The position numbers were made by a program, and so were the translations under genes. This document shows positions 50,601 through 63,908 of a DNA stretch of 64,000 nucleotides, in pieces (the stretch's first letter is position 1; the number at the start of each line of letters is the position of its first letter). The DNA is taken from NCBI GenBank assembly GCA_023362775.1, contig JALMGJ010000060.1:2419153-2483152 (forward strand), read 5' to 3'. This stretch comes from Charina bottae. Taxonomy: Eukaryota; Chordata; Lepidosauria; Squamata; Charinaidae. The notes under the pieces are model-generated. The model was not told the origin of the DNA, ran no database searches, and saw nothing but the letters and a program-made list of their open reading frames with translations.

Positions 50601-52614
50601 CGCCATGAGATTCGGGGTTGAATTTAAGGGTTGGAGGCGCTTCCGGATGCTTGATTTGAGATGGCAAAATTTTCGGCCCAAAAATAAAAAAATTCCTGAC
50701 CGCGGAGTCCGGAAAAATCTCCCGGGAGGGGCTGGACCGATTCAGCTCAAATTGAAAAACAAAGGCCGCCATGAGATTCGGGGTTGAATTTAAGGGTTGT
50801 AGGCGCATTCGGATGCTTGATTTGGGACGGCATAATTTTTGGCCCAAAAATCAAAAAATTCCTGACCGCGGAGTCATGAAAAATCTCCCGGGAGGGGCCG
50901 GACCCAATCAGGTCAAATTGAAAAACGAAGGCCGCCATGAGATTCGGGGTTGAATTTAAGGGTTGGAGGCGCATTCGGATGCTTGATTTGGGGCGGCAAA
51001 ATTTTCGGCCCAAAAATCTTAAAATTCCTGACCGCGGAGTCAGGAAAAATCTCCCGGGAGGGGCTGGACCGAATCAGCTCAAATTGAAAAACGAAGGCCG
51101 CCATGAGATTCGGGGTTGAATTTAAGGGTTGGAGGCGCTTTCGGATGCTTGATTTGGGACGGCATAATTTTTGGCCCAAAAATCAAAAAATTCCTGACCG
51201 CGGAGTCAGGAAAAATCTCCCGGGAGGGAACGGACCGAATCAGGTCAAATTGAAAAACGAAGGCCGCCATGAGATTCGGGGTTGAATTTAAGGGTTGTAG
51301 GCGCATTCGGATGCTTGATTTGGGGCGGCATAATTTTTGGCCCAAAAATCAAAAAATTCCTGACCGCGGAGTCAGGAAAAATCTCCCGGGAGGGGCCGGA
51401 CCGAATCAGGTCAAATTGAAAAACGAAGGCCGCCATGAGATTCGGGGTTGAATTTAAGGGTTGGAGGCGCTTCCGGATGCTTGATTTGGGACGGCATAAT
51501 TTTTGGCCCAAAAATCAAAAAATTCCTGACCGCGGAGTCAGGAAAAATCTCGCGGGAGGGGCCGGACCGAATCAGGTCAAATTGAAAAACGAAGGCCGCC
51601 ATGAGATTCGGGGTTGAATTTAAGGGTTGGAGGCGCTTCCGGATGCTTGATTTGAGACGGCAAAATTTTCGGCCCAAAAATCTTAAAATTCCTGACCGCG
51701 GAGTCAGGAAAAATCTCCCGGGAGGGGCTGGACCGAATCAGCTGAAATTGAAAAACGAAGGACGCCATGAGATTCGGGGTTGAATTTAAGGGTTGGAGGC
51801 GCTTTCAGATGCTTGATTTGGGGCGGCATAATTTTTGGCCCAAAAATCAAAAAATTCCTGACCGTGGAGTCAGGAAAAATCTCCCGGGAAGGGCCGGACC
51901 GAATCAGGTCAAATTGAAAAACGAAGGCCGCCATGAGATTCGGGGTTGAATTTAAGGGTTGGAGGCGCATTCGGATGCTTGATTTGAGACGGCAAAATTT
52001 TCGGCCCAAAAATCTTAAAATTCCTGAACGCGGAGTCAGGAAAAATCTCCCGGGAGGGGCCGGACCGAATCAGGTCAAATTGAAAAACGAAGGCCGCCAT
52101 GAGATTCGGGGTTGAATTTAAGGGTTGGAGGCGCTTCCGGATGCTTGATTTGGGACGGCAAAATTTTTGGCCCAAAAATCAAAAAATTCCTGACCGCGGA
52201 GTCAGGAAAAATCTCCCGGGAGGGAACGGACCGAATCAGGTCAAATTGAAAAACGAAGGCCGCCATGAGATTCGGGGTTGAATTTAAGGGTTCTAGGCGC
52301 ATTCGGATGCTTGATTTGGGACGGCATAATTTTTGGCCCAAAAATCAAAAAATTCCTGACCGCGGAGTCAGGAAAAATCTCCCGGGACGGGCCGGACCCA
52401 ATCAGGTCAAATTGAAAAACGAAGGCCGCCATGAGATTCGGGGTTGAATTTAAGGGTTGGAGGCGCATTCGGATGCTTGATTTGGGGCGGCAAAATTTTC
52501 GGCCCAAAAATCTTAAAATTCCTGACCGTGGAGTCAGGAAAAATCTCCCGGGAGGGGCCGGACCGAATCAGGTCAAATTGAAAAATGAAGGCCGCCATGA
52601 GATTCGGGGTTGAA
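47635..52614 (+). repeat. 30-unit tandem duplication, copy 1 (4,980 bp)
   Basis: Thirty full 166-bp units with no indels, from a GTAGGCGC unit at 47635 to a unit with AAAAATGAAGG (52449). It includes an internal 8-unit repeat (47635 and 48963 start parallel runs, 1,328 bp apart). Rare variants shared with copy 2 include GAGTCATGAAAA, CTGAACGCGG, GAAGGACGCC and GTCCGGAAAA. Confidence 0.93.
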
Positions 52615-55600
52615 TTTAAGGGTTGTAGGCGCATTCGGATGCTTGATTTGGGGCGGCATAATTTTTGGCCCAAAAATCAAAAAATTCCTGACCGCGGAGT
52701 CAGGAAAAATCTCCCGGGAGGGGCCGGACCGAATCAGGTAAAATTGAAAAACGAAGGCCGCCATGAGATTCGGGGTTGAATTTAAGGGTTGGAGGCGCTT
52801 TCGGATGCTTGATTTGGGACGGCATAATTTTTGGCCCAAAAATCAAAAATTCCTGACAGCGGAGTCAGGAAAAATCTCCCGGGAGGGGCCGGACCGAATC
52901 AGGTCAAATTGAAAAACGAAGGCCGCCAAGAGATTCGGGGTTGAATTTAAGGGTTGGAGGCGCTTTCCGGATGCTTGATTTGAGACGGCAAAATTTTCGG
53001 CCCCAAAAATCTTAAAATTCCTGACCGCGGATTCAGGAAAAATCTCCCGGGAGGGGCCGGACCGAATCAGGTCAAATTGAAAAACGAAGGCCGCCATGAG
53101 ATTCGGGGTTGAATTTAAGGGTGGAGGCGCTTCAGGATGCTTGATTTGAGACGGCAAAATTTTCGGCCCAAAAATCTTAAAATTCCTGACCGCGGAGTCA
53201 GGAAAAATCTCCCGGGAGGGGCCTGGACCGAATCAGCTCAAATTGAAAAACGAAGGCCGCCATGAGATTCGGGGTTGAATTTAAGGGTTGAGGCGCTTTC
53301 GGATGCTTGATTTGGGATGGCATAATTTTTTGGCCCAAAAATCAAAAAATTCCTGACCGCGGAGTCAGGAAAAATCTCCCGGGAGGGAACGGACCGAATC
53401 AGGTCAAATTGAAAAACGAAGGCCGCCATGAGATTCGGGGTTGAATTTAAGGGTTGTAGGCGCATTCGGATGCTTGATTTGGGGCGGCATAATTTTTGGC
53501 CCAAAAATCAAAAATTCCTGACCGCGGAGTCAGGAAAAATCTCCCGGGAGGGGCCGGACTGAATCAGGTCAAATTGAAAAACGAAGGCCGCCATGAGATT
53601 CGGGGTTGAATTTAAGGGTTGGAGGCGCTTCCTGATGCTTGATTTGAGACGGCCAAATTTTCGGCCCAAAAATCTTAAAATTCCTGACCGCGGAGTCAGG
53701 AAAAATCTCCCCGGGAGGGGCTGGACCGATTCAGCTCAAATTGAAAAACAAAGGCCGCCATGAGATTCGGGGTTGAATTTAAGGGTTGGAGGCGCTTCCG
53801 GATGCTTGATTTGGGACGGCAAAATTTTTGGCCCAAAAATCAAAAAATTCCTGACCGCGGAGTCAGGAAAAATCTCCCGGGAGGGAACGGACCGAATCAG
53901 GTCAAATTGAAAAACGAAGGCCGCCATGAGATTCGGGGTTGAATTTAAGGGTTGTAGGCGCATTCGGATGCTTGATTTGGGGCGGCATAATTTTTGGCCC
54001 AAAAATCAAAAAATTCCTGACCCGCGGAGTCAGGAAAAATCTCCCGGGAGGAGCCGGACCGAATCAGGTAAAATTGAAAAACGAAGGCCGCCATGAGATT
54101 CGGGGTTGAATTTAAGGGTTGGAGGCGCTTTCGGATGCTTGATTTGGGACGGCATAATTTTTGGCCCAAAATCAAAAAATTCCTGACAGCGGAGTCAGGA
54201 AAAATCTCCCGGGAGGGGCCGGACCGAATCAGGTCAAATTGAAAAACGAAGGCCGCCATGAGATTCGGGGTTGAATTTAAGGGTTGGAGGCGCTTCCGGA
54301 TGCTTGATTTGAGACGGCAAAATTTTCGGCCCAAAAATCTTAAAATTCCTGACCGCGGATTCAGGAAAAATCTCCCAGGAGGGGCCGGACCGAATCAGGT
54401 CAAATTGAAAAACGAAGGCCGCCATGAGATTCGGGGTTGAATTTAAGGGTTGGAGGCGCTTCAGGATGCTTGATTTGAGACGGCAAAATTTTCGGCCCAA
54501 AAATCTTAAAATTCCTGACCGCGGAGTCAGGAAAAATCTCCCGGGAGGGGCTGGACCGAATCAGCTCAAATTGAAAAACGAAGGCCGCCATGAGATTCGG
54601 GGTTGAATTTAAGGGTTGGAGGCGCTTTCGGATGCTTGATTTGGGATGGCATAATTTTTGGCCCAAAAATCAAAAAATTCCTGACCGCGGAGTCAGGAAA
54701 AATCTCCCGGGAGGGAACGGACCGAATCAGGTCAAATTGAAAAACGAAGGCCGCCATGAGATTCGGGGTTGAATTTAAGGGTTGTAGGCGCATTCGGATG
54801 CTTGATTTGGGGCGGCATAATTTTTGGCCCAAAAATCAAAAAATTCCTGACCGCGGAGTCAGGAAAAATCTCCCGGGAGGGGCCGGACCGAATCAGGTAA
54901 AATTGAAAAACGAAGGCCGCCATGAGATTCGGGGTTGAATTTAAGGGTTGGAGGCGCTTTCGGATGCTTGATTTGGGACGGCATAATTTTTGGCCCAAAA
55001 ATCAAAAAATTCCTGCCCGCGGAGTCAGGAAAAATCTCGCGGGAGGGGCCGGACCGAATCAGGTCAAATTGAAAAACGAAGGCCGCCATGAGATTCGGGG
55101 TTGAATTTAAGGGTTGGAGGCGCTTCCGGATGCTTGATTTGAGACGGCAAAATTTTCGGCCCAAAAATCTTAAAATTCCTGACCGCGGATTCAGGAAAAA
55201 TCTCCCGGGAGGGGCCGGACCGAATCAGGTCAAATTGAAAAACGAAGGCCGCCATGAGATTCGGGGTTGAATTTAAGGGTTGGAGGCGCTTCCGGATGCT
55301 TGATTTGAGACGGCAAAATTTTCGGCCCAAAAATCTTAAAATTCCTGACCGCGGAGTCAGGAAAAATCTCCCGGGAGGGGCTGGACCGAATCAGCTCAAA
55401 TTGAAAAACGAAGGCCGCCATGAGATTCGGGGTTGAATTTAAGGGTTGGAGGCGCTTTCGGATGCTTGATTTGGGATGGCATAATTTTTGGCCCAAAAAT
55501 CAAAAAATTCCTGACCGCGGAGTCAGGAAAAATCTCCCGGGAGGGGCCAAACCGAATCAGGTCAAATTGAAAAACAAAGGCCGCCATGAGATTCGGGGTT

Positions 55601-57595
55601 GAATTTAAGGGTTGGAGGCGCTTCCGGATGCTTGATTTGAGACGGCAAAATTTTCGGCCCAAAAATAAAAAAATTCCTGACCGCGGAGTCCGGAAAAATC
55701 TCCCGGGAGGGGCTGGACCGATTCAGCTCAAATTGAAAAACAAAGGCCGCCATGAGATTCGGGGTTGAATTTAAGGGTTGTAGGCGCATTCGGATGCTTG
55801 ATTTGGGACGGCATAATTTTTGGCCCAAAAATCAAAAAATTCCTGACCGCGGAGTCATGAAAAATCTCCCGGGAGGGGCCGGACCCAATCAGGTCAAATT
55901 GAAAAACGAAGGCCGCCATGAGATTCGGGGTTGAATTTAAGGGTTGGAGGCGCATTCGGATGCTTGATTTGGGGCGGCAAAATTTTCGGCCCAAAAATCT
56001 TAAAATTCCTGACCGCGGAGTCAGGAAAAATCTCCCGGGAGGGGCTGGACCGAATCAGCTCAAATTGAAAAACGAAGGCCGCCATGAGATTCGGGGTTGA
56101 ATTTAAGGGTTGGAGGCGCTTTCGGATGCTTGATTTGGGACGGCATAATTCTTGGCCCAAAAATCAAAAAATTCCTGACCGCGGAGTCAGGAAAAATCTC
56201 CCGGGAGGGAACGGACCGAATCAGGTCAAATTGAAAAACGAAGGCCGCCATGAGATTCGGGGTTGAATTTAAGGGTTGTAGGCGCATTCGGATGCTTGAT
56301 TTGGGGCGGCATAATTTTTGGCCCAAAAATCAAAAAATTCCTGACCGCGGAGTCAGGAAAAATCTCCCGGGAGGGGCCGGACCGAATCAGGTCAAATTGA
56401 AAAACGAAGGCCGCCATGAGATTCGGGGTTGAATTTAAGGGTTGGAGGCGCTTCCGGATGCTTGATTTGGGACGGCATAATTTTTGGCCCAAAAATCAAA
56501 AAATTCCTGACCGCGGAGTCAGGAAAAATCTCGCGGGAGGGGCCGGACCGAATCAGGTCAAATTGAAAAACGAAGGCCGCCATGAGATTCGGGGTTGAAT
56601 TTAAGGGTTGGAGGCGCTTCCGGATGCTTGATTTGAGACGGCAAAATTTTCGGCCCAAAAATCTTAAAATTCCTGACCGCGGAGTCAGGAAAAATCTCCC
56701 GGGAGGGGCTGGACCGAATCAGCTGAAATTGAAAAACGAAGGACGCCATGAGATTCGGGGTTGAATTTAAGGGTTGGAGGCGCTTTCAGATGCTTGATTT
56801 GGGGCGGCATAATTTTTGGCCCAAAAATCAAAAAATTCCTGACCGTGGAGTCAGGAAAAATCTCCCGGGAAGGGCCGGACCGAATCAGGTCAAATTGAAA
56901 AACGAAGGCCGCCATGAGATTCGGGGTTGAATTTAAGGGTTGGAGGCGCATTCGGATGCTTGATTTGAGACGGCAAAATTTTCGGCCCAAAAATCTTAAA
57001 ATTCCTGAACGCGGAGTCAGGAAAAATCTCCCGGGAGGGGCCGGACCGAATCAGGTCAAATTGAAAAACGAAGGCCGCCATGAGATTCGGGGTTGAATTT
57101 AAGGGTTGGAGGCGCTTCCGGATGCTTGATTTGGGACGGCAAAATTTTTGGCCCAAAAATCAAAAAATTCCTGACCGCGGAGTCAGGAAAAATCTCCCGG
57201 GAGGGAACGGACCGAATCAGGTCAAATTGAAAAACGAAGGCCGCCATGAGATTCGGGGTTGAATTTAAGGGTTCTAGGCGCATTCGGATGCTTGATTTGG
57301 GACGGCATAATTTTTGGCCCAAAAATCAAAAAATTCCTGACCGCGGAGTCAGGAAAAATCTCCCGGGACGGGCCGGACCCAATCAGGTCAAATTGAAAAA
57401 CGAAGGCCGCCATGAGATTCGGGGTTGAATTTAAGGGTTGGAGGCGCATTCGGATGCTTGATTTGGGGCGGCAAAATTTTCGGCCCAAAAATCTTAAAAT
57501 TCCTGACCGTGGAGTCAGGAAAAATCTCCCGGGAGGGGCCGGACCGAATCAGGTCAAATTGAAAAATGAAGGCCGCCATGAGATTCGGGGTTGAA
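52615..57595 (+). repeat. 30-unit tandem duplication, copy 2 (4,981 bp)
   Basis: Unit order matches copy 1. I found only a handful of substitutions, for example near 52929, 53570, 55642 and 56151. It also carries 11 single-base indels confined to 52845-54171. After 57595 the sequence continues as it does after 44481, so the new joint made by the duplication is at about 52,615. Confidence 0.92.
52845..54171. other. Cluster of 11 single-base indels (probable consensus errors)
   Basis: Changes lie near 52845 (-A), 52964 (+T), 53001 (+C), 53122 (-T), 53222 (+C), 53290 (-G), 53326 (+T), 53510 (-A), 53709 (+C), 54021 (+C) and 54168 (-A). Nearly all alter the length of a short run of one base. The matching part of copy 1 (47.9-49.2 kb) has none. 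This breaks the forward frame that every other unit keeps. Confidence 0.85.
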
Positions 57596-60023
57596 TTTAA
57601 GGGTTGGAGGCGCTTCCGGATGCCTGATTTGAGACGGCAAAATTTTCGGCCCAAAAATCTTAAAATTCCTGACCGCGGAGTCAGGAAAAATCTCCCGGGA
57701 GGGGCTGGACCGAATCAGCTCAAATTAAAAAACGAAGGCCGCCATGAGATTCGGGGTTGAATTTAAGGGTTGGAGGCGCTTTCGGATGCTTGATTTGGGA
57801 CGGCATAATTTTTGGCCCAAAAATCAAAAAATTCCTGACCGCGGAGTCAGGAAAAATCTCCCGGGAGGGGCCGGACCGAATCAGGTCAAATTGAAAAACA
57901 AAGGCCGCCATGAGATTCGGGGTTGAATTTAAGGGTTGGAGGCGCTTCCGGATGCTTGATTTGAGACGGCCAAATTTTCGGCCCAAAAATCAAAAAATTC
58001 CTGACCGCGGAGTCAGGAAAAATCTCCCGGGAGGGGCTGGACCGATTCAGCTCAAATTGAAAAACAAAGGCCGCCATGAGATTCGGGGTTGAATTTAAGG
58101 GTTGGAGGCGCTTCCGGATGCTTGATTTGGGACGGCAAAATTTTTGGCCCAAAAATCAAAAAATTCCTGACCGCGGAGTCAGGAAAAATCTCCCGGGAGG
58201 GAACGGACCGAATCAGGTCAAATTGAAAAACGAAGGCCGCCATGAGATTCGGGGTTGAATTTAAGGGTTGTAGGCGCATTCGGATGCTTGATTTGGGGCG
58301 GCATAATTTTTGGCCCAAAAATCAAAAAATTCCTGACCGCGGAGTCAGGAAAAATCTCCCGGGAGGGGCCGGACCGAATCAGGTAAAATTGAAAAACGAA
58401 GGCCGCCATGAGATTCGGGGTTGAATTTAAGGGTTGTAGGCGCATTCGGATGCTTGATTTGGGACGGCATAATTTTTGGCCCAAAAATCAAAAAATTCCT
58501 GACCGCGGAGTCAGGAAAAATCTCGCGGGAGGGGCCGGACCGAATCAGGTCAAATTGAAAAACGAAGGCCGCCATGAGATTCGGGGTTGAATTTAAGGGT
58601 TGGAGGCGCTTCCGGATGCTTGATTTGAGACGGCAAAATTTTCGGCCCAAAAATCTTAAAATTCCTGACCGCGGATTCAGGAAAAATCTCCCGGGAGGGG
58701 CCGGACCGAATCAGGTCAAATTGAAAAACGAAGGCCGCCATGAGATTCGGGGTTGAATTTAAGGGTTGGAGGCGCTTCCGGATGCTTGATTTGAGACGGC
58801 AAAATTTTCGGCCCAAAAATCTTAAAATTCCTGACCGCGGAGTCAGGAAAAATCTCCCGGGAGGGGCTGGACCGAATCAGCTCAAATTGAAAAACGAAGG
58901 CCGCCATGAGATTCGGGGTTGAATTTAAGGGTTGGAGGCGCTTTCGGATGCTTGATTTGGGATGGCATAATTTTTGGCCCAAAAATCAAAAAATTCCTGA
59001 CCGCGGAGTCAGGAAAAATCTCCCGGGAGGGGCCAAACCGAATCAGGTCAAATTGAAAAACAAAGGCCGCCATGAGATTCGGGGTTGAATTTAAGGGTTG
59101 GAGGCGCTTCCGGATGCTTGATTTGAGACGGCAAAATTTTCGGCCCAAAAATAAAAAAATTCCTGACCGCGGAGTCAGGAAAAATCTCCCGGGAGGGGCT
59201 GGACCGAATCAGCTCAAATTGAAAAACAAAGGCCGCCATGATATTCGGGGTTGAATTTAAGGGTTGGTGGCGCTTTCGGATGCTTGATTTGGGACGGCAA
59301 AATTTTTGGCCCAAAAATCAAAACATTCCTGACCCCGGAGTCAGGAAAAATCTCCCGGGAGGGGCCGGACCGAATCAGGTCAAATTGAAAAACGAAGGCT
59401 GCCATGAGATTCGGGGTTGAATTTAAGGGTTGGAGGTGCTTCCGGATGCCTGATTTGAGACGGCAAAATTTTCGGCCCAAAAATCTTAAAATTCCTGACC
59501 ACGGAGTCAGGAAAAATCTCCCGGGAGGGGCTGGACCAAATCAGCTCAAATTGAAAAACGAAGGCCGCCATGAGATTCGGGGTTGAATTTAAGGGTTGGA
59601 GGCGCTTTCGGATGCTTGATTTGGGACGGCATAATTTTTGGCCCAAAAATCAAAAAATTCCTGACCGCGGAGTCAGGAAAAATCTCCCGGGAGGGAACGG
59701 ACCGAATCAGGTCAAATTGAAAAACGAAGGCCGCCATGAGATTCGGGGTTGAATTTAAGGGTTGTAGGCGCATTCGGATGCTTGATTTGGGGCGGCATAA
59801 TTTTTGGCCCAAAAATCAAAAAATTCCTGACCGCGGAGTCAGGAAAAATCTCCCGGGAGGGGCCGGACCGAATCAGGTAAAATTGAAAAACGAAGGCCGC
59901 CATGAGATTCGGGGTTGAATTTAAGGGTTGGAGGCGCTTTCGGATGCTTGATTTGGGACGGCATAATTTTTGGCCCAAAAATCAAAAAATTCCTGACAGC
60001 GGAGTCAGGAAAAATCTCCCGGG

Positions 60024-63000
60024 AGGGCCGGACCGAATCAGGTCAAATTGAAAAACGAAGGCCGCCATGAGATTCGGGGTTGAATTTAAGGGTTGGAGGC
60101 GCTTCAGGATGCTTGATTTGAGACGGCAAAATTTTCGGCCCAAAAATCTTAAAATTCCTGACCGCGGAGTCAGGAAAAATCTCCGGGAGGGGCTGGACCG
60201 AATCAGCTCAAATTGAAAACGAAGGCCGCCATGAGATTCGGGGTTGAATTTAAGGGTTGGAGGCGCTTTCGGGATGCTTGATTTGGGATGGCATAATTTT
60301 TGGCCCAAAAATCAAAAAATTCCTGACCGCGGAGTCAGGAAAAATCTCCCGGGAGGGGCCGGACCGAATCAGGTCAAATTGAAAAACAAAGGCCGCCATG
60401 AGATTCGGGGTTGAATTTAAGGGTTGGGAGGCGCTTCCGGATGCTTGATTTGAGACGGCAAAATTTTCGGCCCAAAAATAAAAAAATTCCTGACCGCGGA
60501 GTCAGGAAAAATCTCCCGGGAGGGGCTGGACCGATTCAGCTCAAATTGAAAAACGAAGGCCGCCATGAGATTCGGGGTTGAATTTAAAGGGTTGGAGGCG
60601 CTTCGGATGCTTGATTTGAGACGGTAAAATTTTCGGCCCAAAAATCAAAAAATTCCTGACCGCGGAGTCAGGAAAAATCTCCCGGGAGGGGCTGGACCGA
60701 ATCAGCTCAAATTGAAAAACAAAGGCCGCCATGAGATTCGGGGTTGAATTTAAGGGTTGGTGGGCGCTTTCGGATGCTTGATTTGGGACGGCAAAATTTT
60801 TGGCCCAAAAATCAAAACATTCCTGACCCCGGAGTCAGGAAAAATCTCCTGGGAGGGGCCGGACCGAATCAGGTTCAAATTGAAAAACGAAGGCTGCCAT
60901 GAGATTCGGGGGTTGAATTTAAGGGTTGGAGGTGCTTCCGGATGCCTGATTTGGGACGGCATAATTTTTGGCCCAAAAATCAAAAAATTCCTGACCGCGG
61001 AGTCAGGAAAAATCTCCCGGGAGGGGCCGGACCGAATCAGTTCAAATTGAAAAACAAAGGCCGCCATGAGATTCGGGGTTGAATTTAAGGGTTGGAGGCG
61101 CTTCCTGATGCTTGATTTGAGACGGCCAAATTTTCGGCCCAAAAATCTTAAAATTCCTGACCGCGGAGTCAGGAAAAATCTCCCGGGAGGGGCTGGACCG
61201 ATTCAGCTCAAATTGAAAAACAAAGGCCGCCATGAGATTCGGGTTGAATTTAAGGGTTGGAGGCGCTTCCGGATGCTTGATTGAGACGGCCAAATTTTCG
61301 GCCCAAAAATCAAAAAATTCCTGACCGCGGAGTCAGGAAAAATCTCCCGGGAGGGGCTGGACCGATTCAGCTCAAATTGAAAACAAAGGCCGCCATGAGA
61401 TTCGGGGTTGAATTTAAGGGTTGGAGGCGCTTCCGGATGCTTGATTTGGGACGGCAAAAATTTTTGGCCCAAAAATCAAAAAATTCCTGACCGCGGAGTC
61501 AGGAAAAATCTCCCGGGAGGGGCCGGACCCGAATCAGGTCAAATTGAAAAACGAAGGCCGCCATGAGATTCGGGGTTGAATTTAAGGGTTGTAGGCGCAT
61601 TCGGATGCTTGATTTGGGGCGGCATAATTTTTTGGCCCAAAAAATCAAAAAATTCCTGACCGCGGAGTCAGGAAAAATCTCCCGGGAGGGGCCGGACCGA
61701 ATCAGGTAAAATTGAAAAACGAAGGCCGCCATGAGATTCGGGGTTGAATTTAAGGGTTGGAGGCGCTTTCGGATGCTTGATTTGGGACGGCATAATTTTT
61801 GGCCCAAAAATCAAAAAATTCCTGACCGCGGAGTCAGGAAAAATCTCGCGGGAGGGGCCGGACCGAATCAGGTCAAATTGAAAAACGAAGGCCGCCATGA
61901 GATTCGGGGTTGAATTTAAGGGTTGGAGGCGCTTCCGGATGCTTGATTTGAGACGGCAAAATTTTCGGCCCAAAAATCTTAAAATTCCTGACCGCGGATT
62001 CAGGAAAAATCTCCCGGGAGGGGCCGGACCAAATCAGGTCAAATTGAAAAACGAAGGCCGCCATGAGATTCGGGGTTGAATTTAAGGGTTGGAGGCGCTT
62101 CCGATGCTTGATTTGAGACGGCAAAATTTTCGGCCCAAAAATCTTAAAATTCCTGACCGCGGAGTCAGGAAAAATCTCCCGGGAGGGGCTGGACCGAATC
62201 AGCTCAATTGAAAAACGAAGGCCGCCATGAGATTCGGGGTTGAATTTAAGGGTTGGAGGTGCATTCGGATGCTTGATTTGGGACAGCATAATTTTTTGGC
62301 CCAAAAATCAAAAAATTCCTGACCGCGGAGTCAGGAAAAATCTCCCGGGAGGGGCCGGACCCAATCAGGTCAAATTGAAAAACGAAGGCCGCCATGAGAT
62401 TCGGGTTTGAATTTAAGGGTTGGAGGCGCATTCGGGATGCTTGATTTGGGGCGGCATAATTTTTGGCCCAAAAATCAAAAAATTCCTGACCGCGGAGTCA
62501 GGAAAAATCTCCCGGGAGGGCCGGACCGAATCAGGTCAAATTGAAAAACAAAGGCCGCCATGAGATTCGGGGGTTGAATTTAAGGGTTGGAGGCGCTTCC
62601 GGATGCTTGATTTGAGACGGTAAAATTTTCGGCCCAAAAATCAAAAAATTCCTGACCGCGGAGTCAGGAAAAATCTCCCGGGAGGGGCTGGACCGAATCA
62701 GCTCAAATTGAAAAACAAAGGCCGCCATGAGATTCGGGGTTGAATTTAAGGGTTGGTGGCGCTTTCGGATGCTTGATTTGGGACGGCAAAATTTTTGGCC
62801 CAAAAATCAAAACATTCCTGACCCCGGAGTCAGGAAAAATCTCCCGGGAGGGGCCGGACCCGAATCAGGTCAAATTGAAAAACGAAGGCTGCCATGAGAT
62901 TCGGGGTTGAATTTAAGGGTTGGAGGTGCTTCCGGATGCCTGATTTGAGACGGCAAAATTTTCGGCCCAAAAATCTTAAAATTCCTGACCACGGAGTCAG

Positions 63001-63845
63001 GAAAAATCTCCCGGGAGGGGCTGGACCAAATCAGCTCAAATTGAAAAACGAAGGCCGCCATGAGATTCGGGGTTGAATTTAAGGGGTTGGAGGCGCTTTC
63101 GGATGCTTGATTTGGGACGGCATTAATTTTTGGCCCAAAAATCAAAAAATTCCTGACCGCGGAGTCAGGAAAAATCTCCCGGGAGGGAACGGACCGAATC
63201 AGGTCAAATTGAAAAACGAAGGCCGCCATGAGATTCGGGGTTGAATTTAAGGGTTGTAGGCGCATTCGGATGCTTGATTTGGGGCGGCATAATTTTTGGC
63301 CCAAAAATCAAAAAATTCCTGACCGCGGAGTCAGGAAAAATCTCCCGGGAGGGGCCGGACCGATCAGTAAAATTGAAAAACGAAGGCCGCCATGAGATTC
63401 GGGGTTGAATTTAAGGGTTGGAGGCGCTTTCGGATGCTTGATTTGGGACGGCATAATTTTTGGCCCAAAAATCAAAAAATTCCTGACAGCGGAGTCAGGA
63501 AAAATCTCCCGGGAGGGGCCGGACCGAATCAGGTCAAATTGAAAAACGAAGGCCGCCATGAGATTCGGGGTTGAATTTAAGGGTTGGAGGCGCTTCAGGA
63601 TGCTTGATTTGAGACGGCAAAATTTTCGGCCCAAAAATCTTAAAATTCCTGACCGCGGAGTCAGGAAAAATCTCCCGGGAGGGGCTGGACCGAATCAGCT
63701 CAAATTGAAAAACGAAGGCCGCCATGAGATTCGGGGTTGAATTTAAGGGTTGGAGGCGCTTTCGGATGCTTGATTTGGGATGGCATAATTTTTGGCCCAA
63801 AAATCAAAAAATTCCTGACCGCGGAGTCAGGAAAAATCTCCCGGG
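60024..63845. other. Cluster of about 29 single-base indels (probable consensus errors)
   Basis: About 17 insertions and 12 deletions occur, for example -G near 60024, -C 60183, -A 60217, +G 60261, +A 60587, -C 60603, +T 60884, -T 61281, +C 61528, -A 62206, +C 62870, +T 63122, two deletions near 63363, and +G near 63844. They sum to the observed phase shift. Density is about 8 per kb, against two private indels in the remaining 58.8 kb. Unit boundaries stay recognisable. Confidence 0.85.
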
Positions 63846-63908
63846 GAGGGGCCGGACCGAATCAGGTCAAATTGAAAAACAAAGGCCGCCATGAGATTCG
63901 GGGTTGAA

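Noticed and set aside
52585..52779. 64-codon frame with an extra upstream start (AAAAATGAAGG)
   Set aside because: It is created by a C-to-T change at a CpG in one unit (also at 57566) and simply extends the satellite frame by four codons.
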